A stretch of DNA of 64,000 nt from Pseudomonas tremae (GTDB taxonomy: Bacteria > Pseudomonadota > Gammaproteobacteria > Pseudomonadales > Pseudomonadaceae): the NCBI RefSeq assembly GCF_001401155.1, contig NZ_LJRO01000090.1, forward strand, positions 248,001 to 312,000, in the 5' to 3' direction. The position numbers and the translations under genes are program-made. Under the pieces are notes generated by a model. It was given only the letters and a program-made list of their open reading frames with translations, ran no database searches and was not told the origin of the DNA. Of this stretch, positions 30,667 to 39,994 are shown piece by piece; position 1 is the stretch's first letter, and every line of letters begins with the position of its first letter.

Positions 30667-32125
30667 GGGCAGCCTCTTGGGTACTGACGCGGCGGTCACG
30701 CGCGCCGCCGAGTAGCGCGTACAGGCCACCGGCGACAATGAAGGTCACGATCCAGCCCAGGCCGTTATGACCCAGCCAGGAATCGGCGAGAAAGCCTTTG
30801 AACAGCACATGCTCCGGGGTGGTGGCCACGGTGGTGAAGCTGAAACCGAGCACGATGGCCAGTGCCCACGAGCCCAACGCGCGCCATTCGACACCGCCGC
30901 GATACCAGTAGGCGCTGCGTGGTGTCTGGTCCAGCAGGTCTTTAGGAGAGTAAACGTGGCGGTGCAGCAGGTCGACGACAAAGATGCCGACCCACGCGGT
31001 AATGGGCACCGCCAGCATCGAAATGAAAGTAATGAAGGGGCCGTAGAAGCTGTCGGCGATCAGCATGAAGTAGATCGAACCCGCAAAGATCGCGACGATA
31101 TCGACGATTACTGCGTGTACACGCTTGACCTTCAGGCCGAGGGTCAAGGTGGTCAGGCCGGCCGAGTAGACCGACAGGTTATTGGACAACAGCAGGCCGC
31201 CGAACGCAGTGATCAAATAGGGCACGGCCATCCAGGTGGGCAACATTTCGCGAATGGCGATGATCGGGTCGGTGGCTGAAGCAAGGTGGTCGTTGCCCAC
31301 CGACAGCAGACCGCCGAGAGTGATCAGCAAAATCAGCGGGATCCCTGCACCAAACGCCGCTGAGGCCACCAGTCGAGTGGCCTTCACGCTGGCGTGCTGA
31401 TAGCGCGACATGTCGGCGCCCGCGTTGGCCCAGCCGATACCTGTACCGGCAGCCATGGTGCCGACACCGATAATCATGGCACTCAACGGAGCTGCAGGCG
31501 CGTCGAAAACCAGGTTCCAGTCGATGTGGGTGAGCAGAAAACCACCAACGATCAGGTTCAGAGCGCCAAACAGGTAAGTCGCCCACTTCTGGATGACCAG
31601 CAATGTGGCATGGCCCAGGCCCGAGACGGTCAAGGTCAGCAGCACGAACAAGGCGATGAACAGCAGGGTCAAGCCGGGCGCGTTCTTCGCCTCTACGGGG
31701 GTGCCGAAAAGGATCGCGAACAGTGACAGCAAGACGAACGCGGCGGTGGTGGTATTGACCGTTTCCCAGCCCAGACGCGACATCAACGAAACCAGGGTAG
31801 GGCCGATATTACCTCGCACCCCGAAGATGGCACGGGACAGCGTCAGGCTTGGCGCACGACCACGCCGTCCGGCAATCGAGATAACCCCGACCACTGCGAA
31901 TGAGCCAGCGGCACCGAGGATGGCGACGATAATGGCCTGCCAGATGGCCAGCCCCTGGAACGCTACCAGGGTGGCCCCGAGCGGCAAGCCCAGAATGCTG
32001 ATATTGGCGGCGAACCAGACCCAGAACAGCTGCAACGGGTGGCCATTGCATTCGTTTTCAGGGACCGGCTCAATCCCACGGGTTTCCAGCTGACCGGCAC
32101 CTTGAGAGGGGGAAGATGTATTCAT
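30656..32125 (-). CDS. NCS1-family nucleobase/nucleoside permease
   Basis: A 489-residue inner-membrane transporter of the nucleobase:cation symporter-1 family (cytosine/purine/allantoin type) with about 12 transmembrane segments. Typical parts are FAANISILGLPLGA in TM1, GRRGRAPSLTLSRAIFG after TM2, and GIGWANAGADMSRY in the substrate/cation region. AGGAG stands 8 nt before the ATG. It is the third gene of an operon with GntR, ADP-ribosylglycohydrolase and PfkB genes, so the cargo is probably a nucleobase or nucleoside (possibly modified). Confidence 0.88.
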   Translation of the reverse strand: MNTSSPSQGAGQLETRGIEPVPENECNGHPLQLFWVWFAANISILGLPLGATLVAFQGLAIWQAIIVAILGAAGSFAVVGVISIAGRRGRAPSLTLSRAIFGVRGNIGPTLVSLMSRLGWETVNTTTAAFVLLSLFAILFGTPVEAKNAPGLTLLFIALFVLLTLTVSGLGHATLLVIQKWATYLFGALNLIVGGFLLTHIDWNLVFDAPAAPLSAMIIGVGTMAAGTGIGWANAGADMSRYQHASVKATRLVASAAFGAGIPLILLITLGGLLSVGNDHLASATDPIIAIREMLPTWMAVPYLITAFGGLLLSNNLSVYSAGLTTLTLGLKVKRVHAVIVDIVAIFAGSIYFMLIADSFYGPFITFISMLAVPITAWVGIFVVDLLHRHVYSPKDLLDQTPRSAYWYRGGVEWRALGSWALAIVLGFSFTTVATTPEHVLFKGFLADSWLGHNGLGWIVTFIVAGGLYALLGGARDRRVSTQEAAHAR

Positions 32126-32284
32126 TTGCGTTGCTCCTATTGCCTTTATTGTGGTTGTGGCAGTACGTCAGCAGATGCAATCCAGTGCAAACAGGCCTTC
32201 CTGAGTAAGGGGCAGCCTGATCGCCGTTCGGAAGTCCGAGGGCGAGGGTGATCTGGTTCCAGTGGGCGAGCAGCGCTCGGCCCG

Positions 32285-33298
32285 TCAACCGGCGCGCAGG
32301 GCCAGCAGTTGATCGACCAAGGGGGCGAGCTCGAGCGCGTTGACCGCATCAATTTGCTCGATCAACGCCCTCGGCCATGCCTGCATGCCGGTGCAGGCGC
32401 CCAGCATGGCGCCCAGAATGGCAGCAATCGTATCGGTGTCACCGCCCAGGCTGGCCGCCATGCACACCGCATCGAACGGGCTGAGCTGGCTGCTGGCCAC
32501 GCGGTGGGCGAGGGTGAACGCTGCGACCACCGATTCCTGTGAGGCGACCGAGGTGCCAATCACATCGTGAACCCGGTCGGCCAACTGTTCGTCGGTGCAG
32601 TCGGCGCACAGTGCTTTGGCCCAGTGAATGCGCGCGGCGATACGCCCACCCGCAACCCAATGGCCATGGTGTTCGGCACTCAGGGCCACCTCGGCGCCAA
32701 TCTCCAGAGCCTCAGCCAGGGAGGAGCCATTGATCCCGGCGGACACCACAGCCGCGACCGCCGCTGCGCTGGAGATGCCCAGTGTGGTGTTATGGGTGAC
32801 CTGACAGGCCTGCACCACCTGTTTGATAAAAGCCTCGCGATTGCCTACGTCGGCCGCGATGCCCACCGGGGTAATACGCATTGCTGCGCCATTGGTGGTG
32901 CCGAAGCGGCCAGCCTCTTCAGGGCTGTGACCATCAAGGATCATTTCAATCGCGCGCTTGGTCGAAGGCCCCAGCAGGTCTTGGGAGCCCTTGGCTTTCA
33001 TGGCGGCTTCCCACTCGATCAGTCTGTGGGCCAAGGCTGAGGGGTCGATGCTACCTCCGCCGGCCACTAGCAGGTGTGCCACCAGAATGGCTTGTTCTGT
33101 GTCATCGGTGATGGCGCCCGCCGGCATGTCAGGTGCGATCGGCTGATCAGCATCGGCGCCGATGAGCGTACTGATACGGCCATAGCGTTGCAGGATCAAC
33201 GCGCGCGGCAGCGATTGCGTCGGCATGCCCAAAGCGTCGCCCAAGGCCAGGCCATAAAAGGCACCCAGGCCTCGGTCTTGTAGAAATGCTGAGCTCAT
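32285..33298 (-). CDS. ADP-ribosylglycohydrolase-family hydrolase
   Basis: A 337-residue DraG/ARH-fold protein. The two Mg-binding segments are present: ITDDTEQAILVA near residue 60 and LGGDTDTIAAILGAMLGA near residue 290; the N-terminus FYGLALGDALGMPTQ is typical. The fold cleaves N- or O-glycosidic bonds of ADP-ribose. Next to a permease and a sugar kinase, a small-molecule nucleoside or glycoside is a more likely substrate than ADP-ribosylated protein; E. coli YegU is the analogue. Its start overlaps the regulator stop by 4 nt. Confidence 0.88.
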   Translation of the reverse strand: MSSAFLQDRGLGAFYGLALGDALGMPTQSLPRALILQRYGRISTLIGADADQPIAPDMPAGAITDDTEQAILVAHLLVAGGGSIDPSALAHRLIEWEAAMKAKGSQDLLGPSTKRAIEMILDGHSPEEAGRFGTTNGAAMRITPVGIAADVGNREAFIKQVVQACQVTHNTTLGISSAAAVAAVVSAGINGSSLAEALEIGAEVALSAEHHGHWVAGGRIAARIHWAKALCADCTDEQLADRVHDVIGTSVASQESVVAAFTLAHRVASSQLSPFDAVCMAASLGGDTDTIAAILGAMLGACTGMQAWPRALIEQIDAVNALELAPLVDQLLALRAG

Positions 33299-34014
33299 GT
33301 GGAGGATCCAAAGGCGAGATGAAGGCGGAAATGCACGGGGTCCAACAGGCTCTCTACGTGCTCCATAAAACGTGCACGGCGGTCAAATGTCGTGCGCACG
33401 GCTTTGAGAAACACTGTGCCGGGGTCGCGCGCCAGTAGCGCGGCGTCATCGCTGTTCAGGGGCTCTGCACCTATCCACTGGTCACCCTTCTCGCCAATGA
33501 AACCGTGGGCGGCCATGGTCACCGTCAGTGAGTCCTCCAGCAGGCCGTACTGCGGCAGGTCTTCCAGGCCATCGACTGCAGGGATCAATGCGCGCTCAAG
33601 GGAAACGATACTGCCATCGGCGGCGATACGGCGGCGGTCCAGAGCCACCAGGCTGGAGGTGCCCAGGCGTACTTCAAGGTCGGGCCGTTGCACCGCTACC
33701 AGACGCAGGATTTCCGTACGCACGCCGGCGCCAGTGTCAGCAAGAGCCTGGGCCCAGCCAGCGTGCTGATCCAGGCTAAAGCCGTCGTAGGTGACGATTG
33801 AGCCCACTCCGGTCTGGGTGGCAATGAAGTTACGCCGCTTGAGCTCGGACAACGCCTCGCGCAGCGTGCCGCGGCTGACGTTAAATTCCTGGGCCAGGAG
33901 GTTTTCTCCGGGGAGCAGGGCGCCTGAGCTCATCTGGCCGCTTTCGATACGGCGTATCAGCTCATTGATCACCTGGGTTTTCTTGTCGAATCGAACCTGT
34001 CTAGTCATGTACAA
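33295..34014 (-). CDS. GntR/HutC-family regulator
   Basis: A 239-residue repressor. Residues 5-75 form the GntR winged helix (LAQEFNVSRGTLREALSELKRRNFI) and residues 95-235 a UTRA effector-binding domain. It is the first gene of the GntR-ADP-ribosylglycohydrolase-NCS1-PfkB operon and probably autoregulates it in response to the imported compound or its phosphate. The AT-rich stretch just upstream contains TTGTACA overlapping the start, but I see no convincing dyad. Confidence 0.88.
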   Translation of the reverse strand: MYMTRQVRFDKKTQVINELIRRIESGQMSSGALLPGENLLAQEFNVSRGTLREALSELKRRNFIATQTGVGSIVTYDGFSLDQHAGWAQALADTGAGVRTEILRLVAVQRPDLEVRLGTSSLVALDRRRIAADGSIVSLERALIPAVDGLEDLPQYGLLEDSLTVTMAAHGFIGEKGDQWIGAEPLNSDDAALLARDPGTVFLKAVRTTFDRRARFMEHVESLLDPVHFRLHLAFGSST

Positions 34015-34414
34015 TTTATAGTGGCAAGGTGGATATTAATGCAAGCTGTTTTTGCATGCCACATCGACACGCGACGTACCAGCAAGGCACTGATAATGGG
34101 CGAAAGTCGTATCCGCGAGCTTGAACGCCTTTGAAGGATGCGGGGGCCAGCGCACCATATCCGGAGCAGTGCCGATACTTGGATAGTGCTGTGTCGACAA
34201 CCCCATTGGTGCAGCAGGAGGGCTCGTCGGTATCACGCTAGACGGGCGGGAGCAAACGAGTGTCTGCCAGCCTGATTGCTCCGGAGACTCGTCAGCAGTG
34301 CGTGTTACTTGCTATTTGAATCGCTTCAGGGGTCAGTTATGGCGCTCCCTGTATAGCTCGTGCGGCGGGCGTGTTTGAAACCGTTCGCTCAGATGAAGCG
34401 CTGTTCCATTTCCT
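34015..34414. other. Intergenic region with no intact gene
   Basis: About 400 bp upstream of the GntR operon. A 66-codon minus-strand frame (34036-34236) is rich in Pro and lacks a ribosome binding site. The region probably holds the operon promoter plus decayed sequence. Confidence 0.45.
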
Positions 34415-34591
34415 CTACTTGAAGTATTTGTCGATGTAAGACTGGATCTTTTGGCGCATGAAGCGCCCGGAGGCATCAGCGCGCGCTTCCCAGCCGAAGA
34501 CGCACGCGGTGACGATACCGTCGAAGCCGGTCCTGGCCAAGGCGCTGAAAAACACGTCCCACTTGGCGAACACACCTTTCTGATGCCAAGG
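34415..34591 (-). pseudogene. C-terminal remnant of a sugar-phosphate isomerase/epimerase
   Basis: The minus strand encodes 58 residues ending in a stop: ...KGVFAKWDVFFSALARTGF followed by GIVTACVFGWEARADASGR and IQSYIDKYFK. The pattern of F..L...GFDGI and CVFGWEERA is that of xylose-isomerase-like TIM-barrel epimerases near their C-terminus. A TGA stands in frame directly upstream and no other part of the barrel is present, so this is a truncated relic. Confidence 0.6.
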
Positions 34592-34661
34592 TCAGACGTG
34601 ACAACTCTGCCGTCCGGTTTGTGGGTGCTGCTTATCTGGCATTTTTTTGCTTGGAAAGCTT

Positions 34662-34799
34662 TTACCTCAACTGCATCGCAGTTGGAGGCCGATGTAGCCC
34701 TTGCATCCACGCCTCTGCTGCGTACTTTCCGGCAAGGTCTGGTGACCAATCTGCTAAATCGCAAATGAGCTCAATCTCTGCGCATATATTGTCCAACAA
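34662..34799 (-). CDS. Possible 45-residue protein or fragment
   Basis: A minus-strand frame opening with TTG TTG GAC and reading DNICAEIELICDLADWSP, then AAEAWMQGLHRPPTAMQLR before TAA. Composition is protein-like (helical, balanced charge), unlike the other frames here. There is no clear ribosome binding site and I do not recognise it. It may be another relic next to the isomerase fragment. Confidence 0.25.
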   Translation of the reverse strand: MLDNICAEIELICDLADWSPDLAGKYAAEAWMQGLHRPPTAMQLR

Positions 34800-34990
34800 T
34801 CAAAAAAACATCGAAAAATTTCGTCAGAGGTTTAACGAGTAAAACATGTACTTAGGTCCAGTATGGATCTGTTTCTTGCTTGAAAATCGAATTATTTTTC
34901 ATTTCCCTCTTTCAATAAAATAAGTTGTAGCACAATATCGGGCTATCAGAAGCCTGCTGTGGATAGCCTTCCAAAGCCTGGAGTTCAGCG

Positions 34991-35255
34991 ATGCGAGAGA
35001 TGCGGGAGTGCAATTTCAGCGACAGCCTTGCGGTATTACAGGGCGATCTGGCAGCCACATTTACCCCGGTTTCGTTAGAGGAGACCGGTCGGATACTGCT
35101 GGATCAGTTTGAGATAAAAGCTGATCTGACCCGCTTCTCTACAGAAAAAGGCAATACCTTTCGCTGCGACAGTGCGGACGGCAAATCCGTTGTTTTAAAA
35201 ATCGCTAATCCTCAGGACACACCAGTTGAGCTATCGCTGCAAGTCGCGGTCGATA
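34991..35255 (+). pseudogene. N-terminal fragment of an APH-family phosphotransferase
   Basis: About 85 residues starting MREMRECNFSDSLAVLQ, with LTRFSTEKGNTFRCDSADGK and VVLKIANPQDTPVELSLQ, the N-lobe (with the ATP-binding Lys in VVLKIANP) of aminoglycoside-phosphotransferase-fold kinases such as hydroxylysine kinase. After position about 35241 the similarity stops and the DNA continues as the second half of an FAD oxidoreductase in another frame (+2). The two genes were evidently joined by a deletion. The normal ATG context (GGAGTTCAGCG) survives, so a short chimeric protein could still be made. Confidence 0.7.
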
Positions 35256-35936
35256 GCGTGGGCTTCCTCGTTCTGTCGTCAATATGGCATTCGCTTTCCC
35301 CTGGCCATGATTCGTCAGACCGTGCTTTCAGTCAGTGCCCCGCGCGAGGAAATACCCAGTGCGCTTCACACAGCTGGCGCCTCCATGACGCGCCGCGCCG
35401 ATGGCAGTTACACGCTGGCGATCAGCGGCAGAGGACATGCTGATGTGACGCCACAGTTGCTCAGTTTCGCCCCGCAGTTTCTGCCTGTGTTTCAGCGCAG
35501 ATGGCGCAACCTCGCACCGGGTGGCCTGGAGGGCCTGCTCTCGGGTCACGAGCGCCAAAAACGCTGGCGCCTGGACCAGCCGACGCCAATGGAGAGGATG
35601 TGGATTCTCGATCCGAAAGCAGGTGCCAAGTCGGTGGCCCTGACCTACAAACGTGCAGTGGAGCTGGTTCCGGCGTTGAAAGATTCGACGGTCACTGCCG
35701 CTTGGGCCGGTTATGTAGACAGCACGCCTGATGGCGTTCCTGGCATTGGTGAAATGGACAACCTGCCTGGTTTGGTGCTGGCATCCGCGTTCAGTGGACA
35801 TGGCTTCGGGATTGCTTCAGGCGCAGGTCATTTGATTGCCGACATCGTCAGCGGCAAAGCCCCGATCGTTGATCCGCAGCCCTACCACCCGAACCGCTTT
35901 CAATCGTCTGCCTGGGGCAAGGTTGCGGAGTTTTAA
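35256..35936 (+). pseudogene. C-terminal half of a DadA-like FAD oxidoreductase (copy 1)
   Basis: 227 codons beginning AWASSFCRQYGIRFPLAMIR and ending SSAWGKVAEF. This aligns end to end with residues about 220-441 of the intact oxidoreductase at 45048-46373 (for example RRWRNLAPGGLEGL, PTPMERMWILDPKAG, AGYVDSTPDGVPGIGE, FSGHGFGIASGAGHLIAD). The whole N-terminal FAD-binding half is missing, so it cannot be an active enzyme. The frame opens through the phosphotransferase relic at the junction. Confidence 0.85.
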
Positions 35937-35971
35937 ACGTACACACAGCTTGACTCACAGGAACCTTCGTT

Positions 35972-36889
35972 ATGTTGAAGCACTCCGATCTGACCGCCCC
36001 ATCCCAGCCCCGGCATGCTGCGTCAGCTGGCTCTGCGGCCCCACAGTTGATGCCATTGCGTGCTGACCATTTACCGCAGGCCGTCGGCCTCTCATCTGCA
36101 TTGGCGTGGCCATACCGGGAGGCTGACTGGCGCTTCGCCTTCGATCTTGGCGCCGGTCTCGCGGTGGAAGTAGAGGGCCAATTGGTCGGCACTGCCCTAT
36201 GGTGGCTGCAGGGCGATAGTCACGCTTCGGTGGGCATGATCATTGTCTCGGCAGCTGTGCAGGGCAAGGGTATCGGACGCGCCCTTATGGACAGTGTGTT
36301 GCAGCACACGGGCGAGCGAACGCTGATTCTCAACTCGACTCAAGAAGGTTTGGCGCTGTACACCCGACTCGGGTTCGTTGCCCACGGGCAGCTCCATCAG
36401 CATCAGGCGGTGCTGGAGCAGGCGTCGCATTTTGTCCCCGATGACTTGCACCTTCGAAGCATGCAGCCCTGCGACGAGCAGGCCGTGCGACAGCTGGACA
36501 GGGTGGCCACAGGCAGGGACCGCAGCGCATTGTTAAGCCACCTGTTCGACATCGGCAGCATCCTGGTCGTCGATCGAGGTGCCGGTGTGTTGGCTTACGG
36601 TTGTGTCCGCGAATGGGGCCGTGGCGTGGTCATCGGCCCGGTAATTGCCAGTGGGCCAGAAGCGGTGCCGGATGCCAAAGCGCTTATCGGCGCACTGGCG
36701 CATGCCCATCGAAGCCGTTTCGTTCGCATCGACGTGACCCACAGCAGTGGCTTGTCAAACTGGTTGACCGAGCTAGGTCTGCCTTGCGTTGGCTATGCAA
36801 CCCCCATGGTGCGCACCACGCACTCCCACCCGAACTCTGCTGAAACTGATGCGCGTTTATTTGCCCTGTCCAACCAGTCGATCGGCTGA
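35972..36889 (+). CDS. Two-domain GNAT acetyltransferase (copy 1)
   Basis: 305 residues. The first GNAT domain has the acetyl-CoA-binding GMIIVSAAVQGKGIGRALMD (QGKGIG) and ILNSTQEGLALYTRLGF; the C-terminal half (from about 160) resembles the second GNAT-like domain common in this pair (VIGPVIASGPEAVPDAKALI, RIDVTHSSGLSNWLTELGLP). It is a paralogue of the protein at 46489-47349 with the same domain order. AGGAACC precedes the ATG. It probably acetylates the amine substrate or product handled by the neighbouring FAD oxidoreductases; this is inference from the shared neighbourhood. Confidence 0.85.
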   Translation: MLKHSDLTAPSQPRHAASAGSAAPQLMPLRADHLPQAVGLSSALAWPYREADWRFAFDLGAGLAVEVEGQLVGTALWWLQGDSHASVGMIIVSAAVQGKGIGRALMDSVLQHTGERTLILNSTQEGLALYTRLGFVAHGQLHQHQAVLEQASHFVPDDLHLRSMQPCDEQAVRQLDRVATGRDRSALLSHLFDIGSILVVDRGAGVLAYGCVREWGRGVVIGPVIASGPEAVPDAKALIGALAHAHRSRFVRIDVTHSSGLSNWLTELGLPCVGYATPMVRTTHSHPNSAETDARLFALSNQSIG

Positions 36890-36950
36890 TGCAGGCAACT
36901 ACTCACAGATTCTGCATTGCGCGAACGGCTCACTCACCCTCATGTAATGG

Positions 36951-38237
36951 ATGTTGCGTATGAAAATGATGCCCTACTGGCTGGATACCGCTCCCAGGTT
37001 CGCAGCGGGTGAACGTGACGCGCCCAGCGGTGAGGTCGATGTGGCGATCGTCGGCGCCGGGTTTACCGGTTTGTCCGCCGCCATTGCACTGGCCAAAAAG
37101 GGTGCAAGGGTTGCCGTGTTCGAGGCTGGTTTGGTTGGCAACGCAGCCTCCGGACGCAATGGTGGAATGTGTAACAACGGTTTTGCCCAAGACTACTACG
37201 CGTTGTCTACCGCTATCGGGCGCGAGCGTGCGAACCTTTTGTTTCGCGCGTTTGACGCCGGCGTCAATAAGGTCGAATCGCTGATCGCGGAGGAGGGCAT
37301 CGACTGCAATTTTAAACGCGTCGGCAAGCTCAAACTGGCGGCCAAGCCTGAGCATTTTGACAAGCTGGCCCGGTCCCAGGCACTCATGGAAAAAGAATGC
37401 GACCCCGATACGTTCATGTTGACTCGGGAACAGCTGAGCAGCGAAGTCGGATCAGACCGTTATTTCGGTGGTCTGGTCTTTGCTAAAAGTGCCGGCATGC
37501 ACGTAGGTCGCTATGGTCAGGGGCTTGCGGAGGCTGCGGCCCGGCGTGGCGTGCGCATCTATGAAGATGCACCGGTGCTTGGCCTGGCGCGTCACACAGG
37601 CACTGAGCATCAGGTGAAGACGCCGCGCGGCGAGGTGCGTGCCAAACAGGTGCTACTGGCGACCGGCACGTCCGCAGTCGGACCGCTGGGGTGGTTTCGC
37701 CGACGCATTGTGCCCGTGGGCGCTTTTATCATCGTTACCGAGCCATTGTCTGTTGAAGTGCTTGACCGTCTGGTGCCGAATCGGCGCATGTACACCGATA
37801 CGAAAAACTTCGTTAACTACTTTCGGATCACCCCGGACAATCGCTTGTTGTTCGGTGGGCGTGCGCGGTTTGCCAAGTCGAACCCGGCATCCGACATGAA
37901 AAGTGGCGTGATCCTGCAGAAGGCACTGATCGATATCTTCCCTGAGCTGAGCGGTACACGCATCGATTACTGCTGGGGAGGCATGGTGGATATGACCCGC
38001 GACCGCCTGCCTCGTGCCGGTGAGCACGATGGGCTGTTCTATTCCATGGGTTACAGCGGTCATGGGACGCACATGGCGACCTACATGGGCGCGATCATGG
38101 CCGAGGTGCTCGATGGCCGCGCCGACCTCAATCCGTGGAAGGATTTCACCTGGCCTGCCATCCCGGGGCACTTTGGCAACCCATGGTTTCTGCCGTTAGT
38201 GGGCGCCTATTACCGGTTTCAGGACTTGGTGCGTTAA
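36951..38237 (+). CDS. PuuB/DadA-type FAD-dependent amine oxidoreductase
   Basis: 428 residues of the glycine-oxidase (DAO) superfamily. The N-terminus MPYWLDTAPRFAAGE and the dinucleotide motif VAIVGAGFTGLSAAIALAKK, then GNAASGRNGGMCNNG, resemble gamma-glutamylputrescine oxidases. The C-terminal FAD motif is FYSMGYSGHGTHMATYMG. It should oxidise a C-N bond of an amino acid or substituted amine, releasing an aldehyde or keto acid. Start codons at 36951 and 36960 are both possible. The corresponding gene in copy 2 is reduced to a scar at 47387-47455. Confidence 0.87.
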   Translation: MLRMKMMPYWLDTAPRFAAGERDAPSGEVDVAIVGAGFTGLSAAIALAKKGARVAVFEAGLVGNAASGRNGGMCNNGFAQDYYALSTAIGRERANLLFRAFDAGVNKVESLIAEEGIDCNFKRVGKLKLAAKPEHFDKLARSQALMEKECDPDTFMLTREQLSSEVGSDRYFGGLVFAKSAGMHVGRYGQGLAEAAARRGVRIYEDAPVLGLARHTGTEHQVKTPRGEVRAKQVLLATGTSAVGPLGWFRRRIVPVGAFIIVTEPLSVEVLDRLVPNRRMYTDTKNFVNYFRITPDNRLLFGGRARFAKSNPASDMKSGVILQKALIDIFPELSGTRIDYCWGGMVDMTRDRLPRAGEHDGLFYSMGYSGHGTHMATYMGAIMAEVLDGRADLNPWKDFTWPAIPGHFGNPWFLPLVGAYYRFQDLVR

Positions 38238-38356
38238 GCCGCGACCTGAAGTATCCCCCTGTTTGTTGATGTTGGCATCACCGTCGTGCGCGTTTGAAGG
38301 ACGTTCCGCTTGGCCGGGACATTCCGCTTTCCTCACTTATGGCAGGTACAACTGAA

Positions 38357-39994
38357 ATGACTGATACCAAGATCGACTCCCAACTGATCAGCGGCCAGGA
38401 AAGCCTGCGCGTCTTCGAAAGCCTTAACCGTGATATTTCTCGGCGCAGCGCGTTGCAAATGCTAGGAGTCGCCGGTGTCGCGGCCGCCGGAACCGGCAGT
38501 CTATTCGGCGCTGCCGGGAAGCTGTTCGCGGACGAGGCCGCAACCCCCTTTAAAGGCAAGCCGGGCGGGCGGATTCGCGTCGCGGGCATGAACAGTTCAA
38601 CTGCCGACACCCTCGATCCCGCCAAGGGTTCCGGTTCTACTGATTACACTCGGCATTTCATGTTTTATAACGGCCTGACGCGTTTCGACAGTCGTATGGT
38701 CCCGCAATTGGAGTTGGCCGAGCGCTGTGAAACCACCGACGCCACACTTTGGGTGATCACCCTTCGAAAAGAGGTGACCTTTCACAATGGCAAGTCCCTG
38801 ACGGCGGCCGACGTAGTGTTTTCTTTGTTACGGCACAAGGATCCCATCGCAGGCTCCAAAGTCCTGTCGCTGGCAGAGCAGTTCAGCGAGGTCAAGGCGA
38901 TCAGCGAAAGTGAAGTGCAGATACGTCTCAGCGGCCCGAACGCCGAGCTGATGTCGATTCTCGCAGTGTCGCATTTTCTGATTGTTCCCGAGGGCACCAC
39001 CGACTTCAGCATGGGCATTGGCACGGGGCCGTTCAAGGTCAAGGAGTTCAAGCCCGGCGTGCGCTCGATTGCCGTACGCAATATCCAATACTGGAAACCG
39101 GGTTTGCCTTACCTCGATGAGATCGAATTCATTGGTATTGCCGACGAACCTTCAAGGATCAACGCGCTGCTGTCAGGCGATGTGCATATCACCAATGAAG
39201 TCGATCCGCGCTCCACAGTACGCATCAAGGCCAGCAACACTCACAGGGTGATTTCGTCGCCGTCTGGAAACTACACCGACCTGATCATTCGCCAGGATCA
39301 AATGCCTGGTAAAAGCCCGGAATTCACTTTGGCGATGAAATACCTGCTGGATCGTGAGCAGATTGTATCTGCCGTCTTCAGGGGTTTCGCCGTGGTCGGT
39401 AACGATCACCCAATTTCGCCTGGTTCGCGTTACTTCAATGTTGATTTGCCACAACGAGTTTACGACCCGGAAAAAGCCAAGTTCCTTCTGAAAAAGGCCG
39501 GTATTGAGAGCATCAGCATGCCGGTGTACGCTGCGCCAGCTGCGACCGGCTCGGTGGATATGGCGGTTCTCTTGCAACAATCGGCGAAACAGGCCGGGCT
39601 CAAGCTAGATGTCAACCGCATGCCCAGTGACGGCTATTGGTCCAATCACTGGGCGAAGCATCCGCTGAGTTTCGGCAACATCAACCCACGGCCGAACGCC
39701 GACGTAATGTTCTCGCAGTTCTTCAAGTCGAACGCGCCGTGGAACGAGTCCGCCTGGAAGAACGAGAAGTTCGACCAGTTGCTGGTGTTGGCCCGTGCTG
39801 AAACCGATGAGGCCAAGCGCAGTACAATGTACGCGGACATGCAGGCACTGGTGCACGAACATTGCGGCATCGGTGTTCCGGTCTTCATCAGCAATATTGA
39901 CGGTATCGATCAGCGCATCAAAGGCTACGGCAGCAACCCGCTGGGTGGTTTCATGGGCTACATGTTTGCAGAGCAAGTCTGGCTGGATGCTTAA
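38357..39994 (+). CDS. Family 5 peptide/opine-type ABC binding protein (copy 1)
   Basis: 545 residues. A long N-region with SRRSALQMLGVAG and a hydrophobic stretch up to GSLFGAAGKLFA looks like a twin-arginine-type signal, so export is probably by Tat. The mature part is a DppA/OppA-fold protein (NGLTRFDSRMVPQLELAERC, VTFHNGKSLTAADVVFSL). The ATG at 38357 is chosen by alignment with the paralogue at 47538. No permease or ATPase genes follow, so it may be an orphan receptor for the copy 2 transporter. Paralogue similarity is extensive but clearly not recent. Confidence 0.87.
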   Translation: MTDTKIDSQLISGQESLRVFESLNRDISRRSALQMLGVAGVAAAGTGSLFGAAGKLFADEAATPFKGKPGGRIRVAGMNSSTADTLDPAKGSGSTDYTRHFMFYNGLTRFDSRMVPQLELAERCETTDATLWVITLRKEVTFHNGKSLTAADVVFSLLRHKDPIAGSKVLSLAEQFSEVKAISESEVQIRLSGPNAELMSILAVSHFLIVPEGTTDFSMGIGTGPFKVKEFKPGVRSIAVRNIQYWKPGLPYLDEIEFIGIADEPSRINALLSGDVHITNEVDPRSTVRIKASNTHRVISSPSGNYTDLIIRQDQMPGKSPEFTLAMKYLLDREQIVSAVFRGFAVVGNDHPISPGSRYFNVDLPQRVYDPEKAKFLLKKAGIESISMPVYAAPAATGSVDMAVLLQQSAKQAGLKLDVNRMPSDGYWSNHWAKHPLSFGNINPRPNADVMFSQFFKSNAPWNESAWKNEKFDQLLVLARAETDEAKRSTMYADMQALVHEHCGIGVPVFISNIDGIDQRIKGYGSNPLGGFMGYMFAEQVWLDA

